Assembly: GCA_002855745.1 (NCBI GenBank)
Contig: NDWX01000001.1
Span: 124,001-188,000, forward strand
DNA length: 64,000 nt
Direction: 5' to 3'
DNA from: Thermofilum sp. NZ13
GTDB taxonomy: Archaea; Thermoproteota; Thermoprotei; Thermofilales; Thermofilaceae
Both the position numbers and the translations under genes were made by a program. The notes under the pieces were generated by a model that saw only the letters and a list, made by a program, of their open reading frames with translations, was not told where the DNA came from and ran no database searches. Below, piece by piece: positions 62,364 through 64,000 of this stretch; within the stretch, counting starts at the first letter, position 1, and every line of letters begins with the position of its first letter.

Positions 62364-63266
62364 CTATCTGGGAAGCACCCTAAGCGTGGCGGTCAGGGCT
62401 TTATTGTTCAGCGTGACGGTGACTGAGTACACACCTGGGGGTAGCTTCAGGAGGTATGCTCCCTCGAAGTACGGTCCCCTGGCCCTCAGCTCCAGCGGGA
62501 ACTCCTCGACCACTCCGCCGCCCTCAACTCTGAGCTTCGCCTGCATACCACCTTCTGCCCCTCCCGGGACGTAGACCCAGACTAGGAGCTTGAAGCTCGC
62601 CAGCTCGTCCTCGCCCGCCCTTGAGGCGAGCCCGTCGACCTGCACGGCGTAGCTCCTGGTTGAGCCGTTGAAGGGGATCCACTCGGGCGCTTCGGGTGGC
62701 TCGGGGAGCACCTCCAGCTCTGCGGTCTTCCCCAGAGAGTACCTCAGCGTGATCCTGACCTTGAGGTCCCCGCTCGACTGCCATGAGACCCTCAGCCTCG
62801 CGCTGTACACTCCCTTCTCGATGAGCATTGGGGCGTCGAACCCAGGGATGAGCATCATAACCCTGAAGCACTCCATCCCACTCGCGGCGACGCAGGGCAT
62901 GTCTACCTTGTAGCTTCGGACGGAGCCCTCGAGCTCGAGTGTTGCGCTCAGGATGAAGCGGGCGTTCCCGGACAGCAGCTGAACCTCTGGTTTGAAGACA
63001 ACGTTCGAGCTCTCCGAGAAGTTGATGCTACTGAGGCTCAGCACCTCCTCCCCTCTCCCGGCCGTCAGTGTGAGCTCCGCAGACTGGTAGGCGTTTCCCG
63101 GGGAGTAGCTCCCATGAGTGGGGTTCGATGCCCATGGGGAGGCTAGGCTCCCCTGAGAAGCGTGACCCCCAGCTAGGGGTTCTGGGAAAAAGGCGAGGAG
63201 GATGAACAGCGAGGCGAGAGCTGCAAAAACAGGTGCCAGCACCAATACTAGAGTTCTTGCTCTCAT
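62364..63266 (-). CDS. Secreted or membrane-anchored protein with Ig-like beta domains
   Basis: A 300-residue protein with one N-terminal helix (LVLVLAPVFAALASLFILL) and a beta-rich extracellular part. It ends in YLLKLPPGVYSVTVTLNNKA, a common end of Ig-like or carboxypeptidase-regulatory-type domains, and shows short repeats of the type GVYSARLRVSW. No family recognised. The promoter-like GTTTAATG lies about 28 bases upstream on the minus strand. Confidence 0.6.
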   Translation of the reverse strand: MRARTLVLVLAPVFAALASLFILLAFFPEPLAGGHASQGSLASPWASNPTHGSYSPGNAYQSAELTLTAGRGEEVLSLSSINFSESSNVVFKPEVQLLSGNARFILSATLELEGSVRSYKVDMPCVAASGMECFRVMMLIPGFDAPMLIEKGVYSARLRVSWQSSGDLKVRITLRYSLGKTAELEVLPEPPEAPEWIPFNGSTRSYAVQVDGLASRAGEDELASFKLLVWVYVPGGAEGGMQAKLRVEGGGVVEEFPLELRARGPYFEGAYLLKLPPGVYSVTVTLNNKALTATLRVLPR

Positions 63267-63614
63267 CGAGCTAGCAGGCTAAGTTGGTTTCATTAAACTT
63301 AGCGTAGCTTTGATACGTATCCTCGCGACAGCCACCGCTCGCAGGTGCAAGTTAGAGGGAGGTACGCGTAAACCTCTGAGAAAGCCACCGGATAGGGGGT
63401 GGGCTCGACGGGAGTTTACTCAGCTAGCGCTCAAACCGAGGTTTGCTTCAGCCTCCTCGTGAACCAACAGTAGCCTGCAGGTAGCGCAAGCGTAGGACTC
63501 TAGTGTCCTCGACAACGCTAACAGCCTTACTCGAATGCTGGCTAGTAAATTCTCAGACCGATTCATGTATTAAGAGTACTTTATGTTTAAAAGTATCTTT
63601 GTACGGTTGCTTTT
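63267..63614. other. 348-base divergent intergenic region
   Basis: Between two divergent secreted-protein genes. It contains the two promoters (GTTTAATG near 63,291 on the minus strand and TTTAAAAG near 63,586 on the plus strand). No RNA gene or ORF is supportable in between. Confidence 0.4.
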
Positions 63615-64000
63615 ATGGGCTTTAAGGCCGCCTACCTAATGTGCCTGTTTCTCGCAGTCTGCCTTACCTCTTTTGCCTTAGCACTCCCGGAGAGGACTAT
63701 TCAAGGAGGGACACGCATAGTCGGGAGTAAGGGCGACTATGTTCTCTTTTCCGACGTCGTAGTTGCTGGCGGGAGTGTTTACATCGGTGGTTGCTCCGGT
63801 AGTTATAGCAACCATAACTGGACTCTCTGGAGGCTCAGCCCTAATGGAAGCCTAACCTACATAGAGGGAGGGTGGGGTTGCGTGGCTAGCCTCGACACAG
63901 ACGGGTCAATAATCTACGCGGTAGGCACCCTCGAGCACGGTTCATCTCCTAAGCTTACGGGTTTCATCGCGGCGCTAAGCACAAATCTCAAGAAACAGTG
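63615..64000 (+). CDS. Secreted beta-propeller-like protein, 5' part (3' end outside window)
   Basis: The frame is open from the ATG at 63,615 to the end of the window (128 codons). It begins with a signal peptide (FKAAYLMCLFLAVCLTSFALA). It then reads VGSKGDYVLFSDVVVAGG, SVYIGGCSGSYSNHN and DGSIIYAVGTLEHG, repeating Y-x-x-G units like the propeller protein at 44,093-45,289. TTTAAAAG about 25-30 bases upstream is the TATA box. Function unknown. Confidence 0.7.
   Translation, partial: MGFKAAYLMCLFLAVCLTSFALALPERTIQGGTRIVGSKGDYVLFSDVVVAGGSVYIGGCSGSYSNHNWTLWRLSPNGSLTYIEGGWGCVASLDTDGSIIYAVGTLEHGSSPKLTGFIAALSTNLKKQ

Overview
The window is archaeal chromosomal DNA from what looks like a hyperthermophilic, anaerobic, heterotrophic member of the Thermoproteota, most like Thermofilum and its relatives. 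That placement is inferred from gene content and style, not from a marker gene: no rRNA or tRNA was found. Supporting signs are high G+C, many GTG and TTG starts, TATA boxes 25-30 bases upstream of start codons (leaderless transcripts), 4-base GTGA operon overlaps, a serpin, superoxide reductase, DUF973 and DUF763 proteins, coiled-coil/nuclease proteins and VapBC.

Layout. 1-9.4 kb: the 3' part of an M1 aminopeptidase with HEAT repeats, then a sugar module made of a GH63-like glycosidase, a GH38 alpha-mannosidase and a CUT2 (ribose-type) ABC transporter whose binding-protein gene carries a one-base frameshift. 9.4-15.4 kb: a decayed accessory island with a truncated M20 peptidase next to a GC-rich hairpin-rich block, a coiled-coil/nuclease protein, a pilin-like pseudogene with two in-frame TAG codons cut by a TnpB element with a putative omegaRNA, two wrecks of a SWIM-zinc-finger-like gene, a winged-helix remnant and a tiny ribbon-helix-helix ORF. 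15.4-24 kb: VapBC with a palindromic operator, sufCBD, a saccharopine dehydrogenase-like gene, a TrkA-like/MscS pair and an APC permease. 24-39 kb: a PIG-L deacetylase gene with an in-frame stop, methyltransferases, MFS carriers, DUF763/TauE sharing one TATA box, an ABC-2 exporter, MarC, a ferredoxin-like protein, cysteine synthase, V4R and HD proteins. 39-44 kb: a molybdopterin oxidoreductase operon (catalytic subunit, FeS subunit, NrfD anchor) followed by its TorD chaperone, probably reducing a sulfur compound. 44-54 kb: secreted propeller protein, ferritin-like protein, a CUT1 sugar importer without its own ATPase, a serpin, MetRS and a HAD phosphatase. 54-59.7 kb: a second coiled-coil/nuclease protein, an ABC ATPase wreck, two MFS genes (one frameshifted), a truncated oxoacid oxidoreductase subunit and superoxide reductase. 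59.9-64 kb: a small DNA-binding-like protein followed by an A+T-rich, apparently acquired ATPase with a C-terminal PD-(D/E)XK motif, then secreted proteins.

The genes suggest an organism that imports and cleaves mannose-type glycans and other sugars, degrades peptides and can respire through a Mo/FeS reductase. The best candidate for an undescribed system is the ATPase-nuclease at 60.4-62.25 kb with its upstream partner. Next are the TnpB element with its altered RuvC-II motif and the two modular coiled-coil/nuclease proteins.
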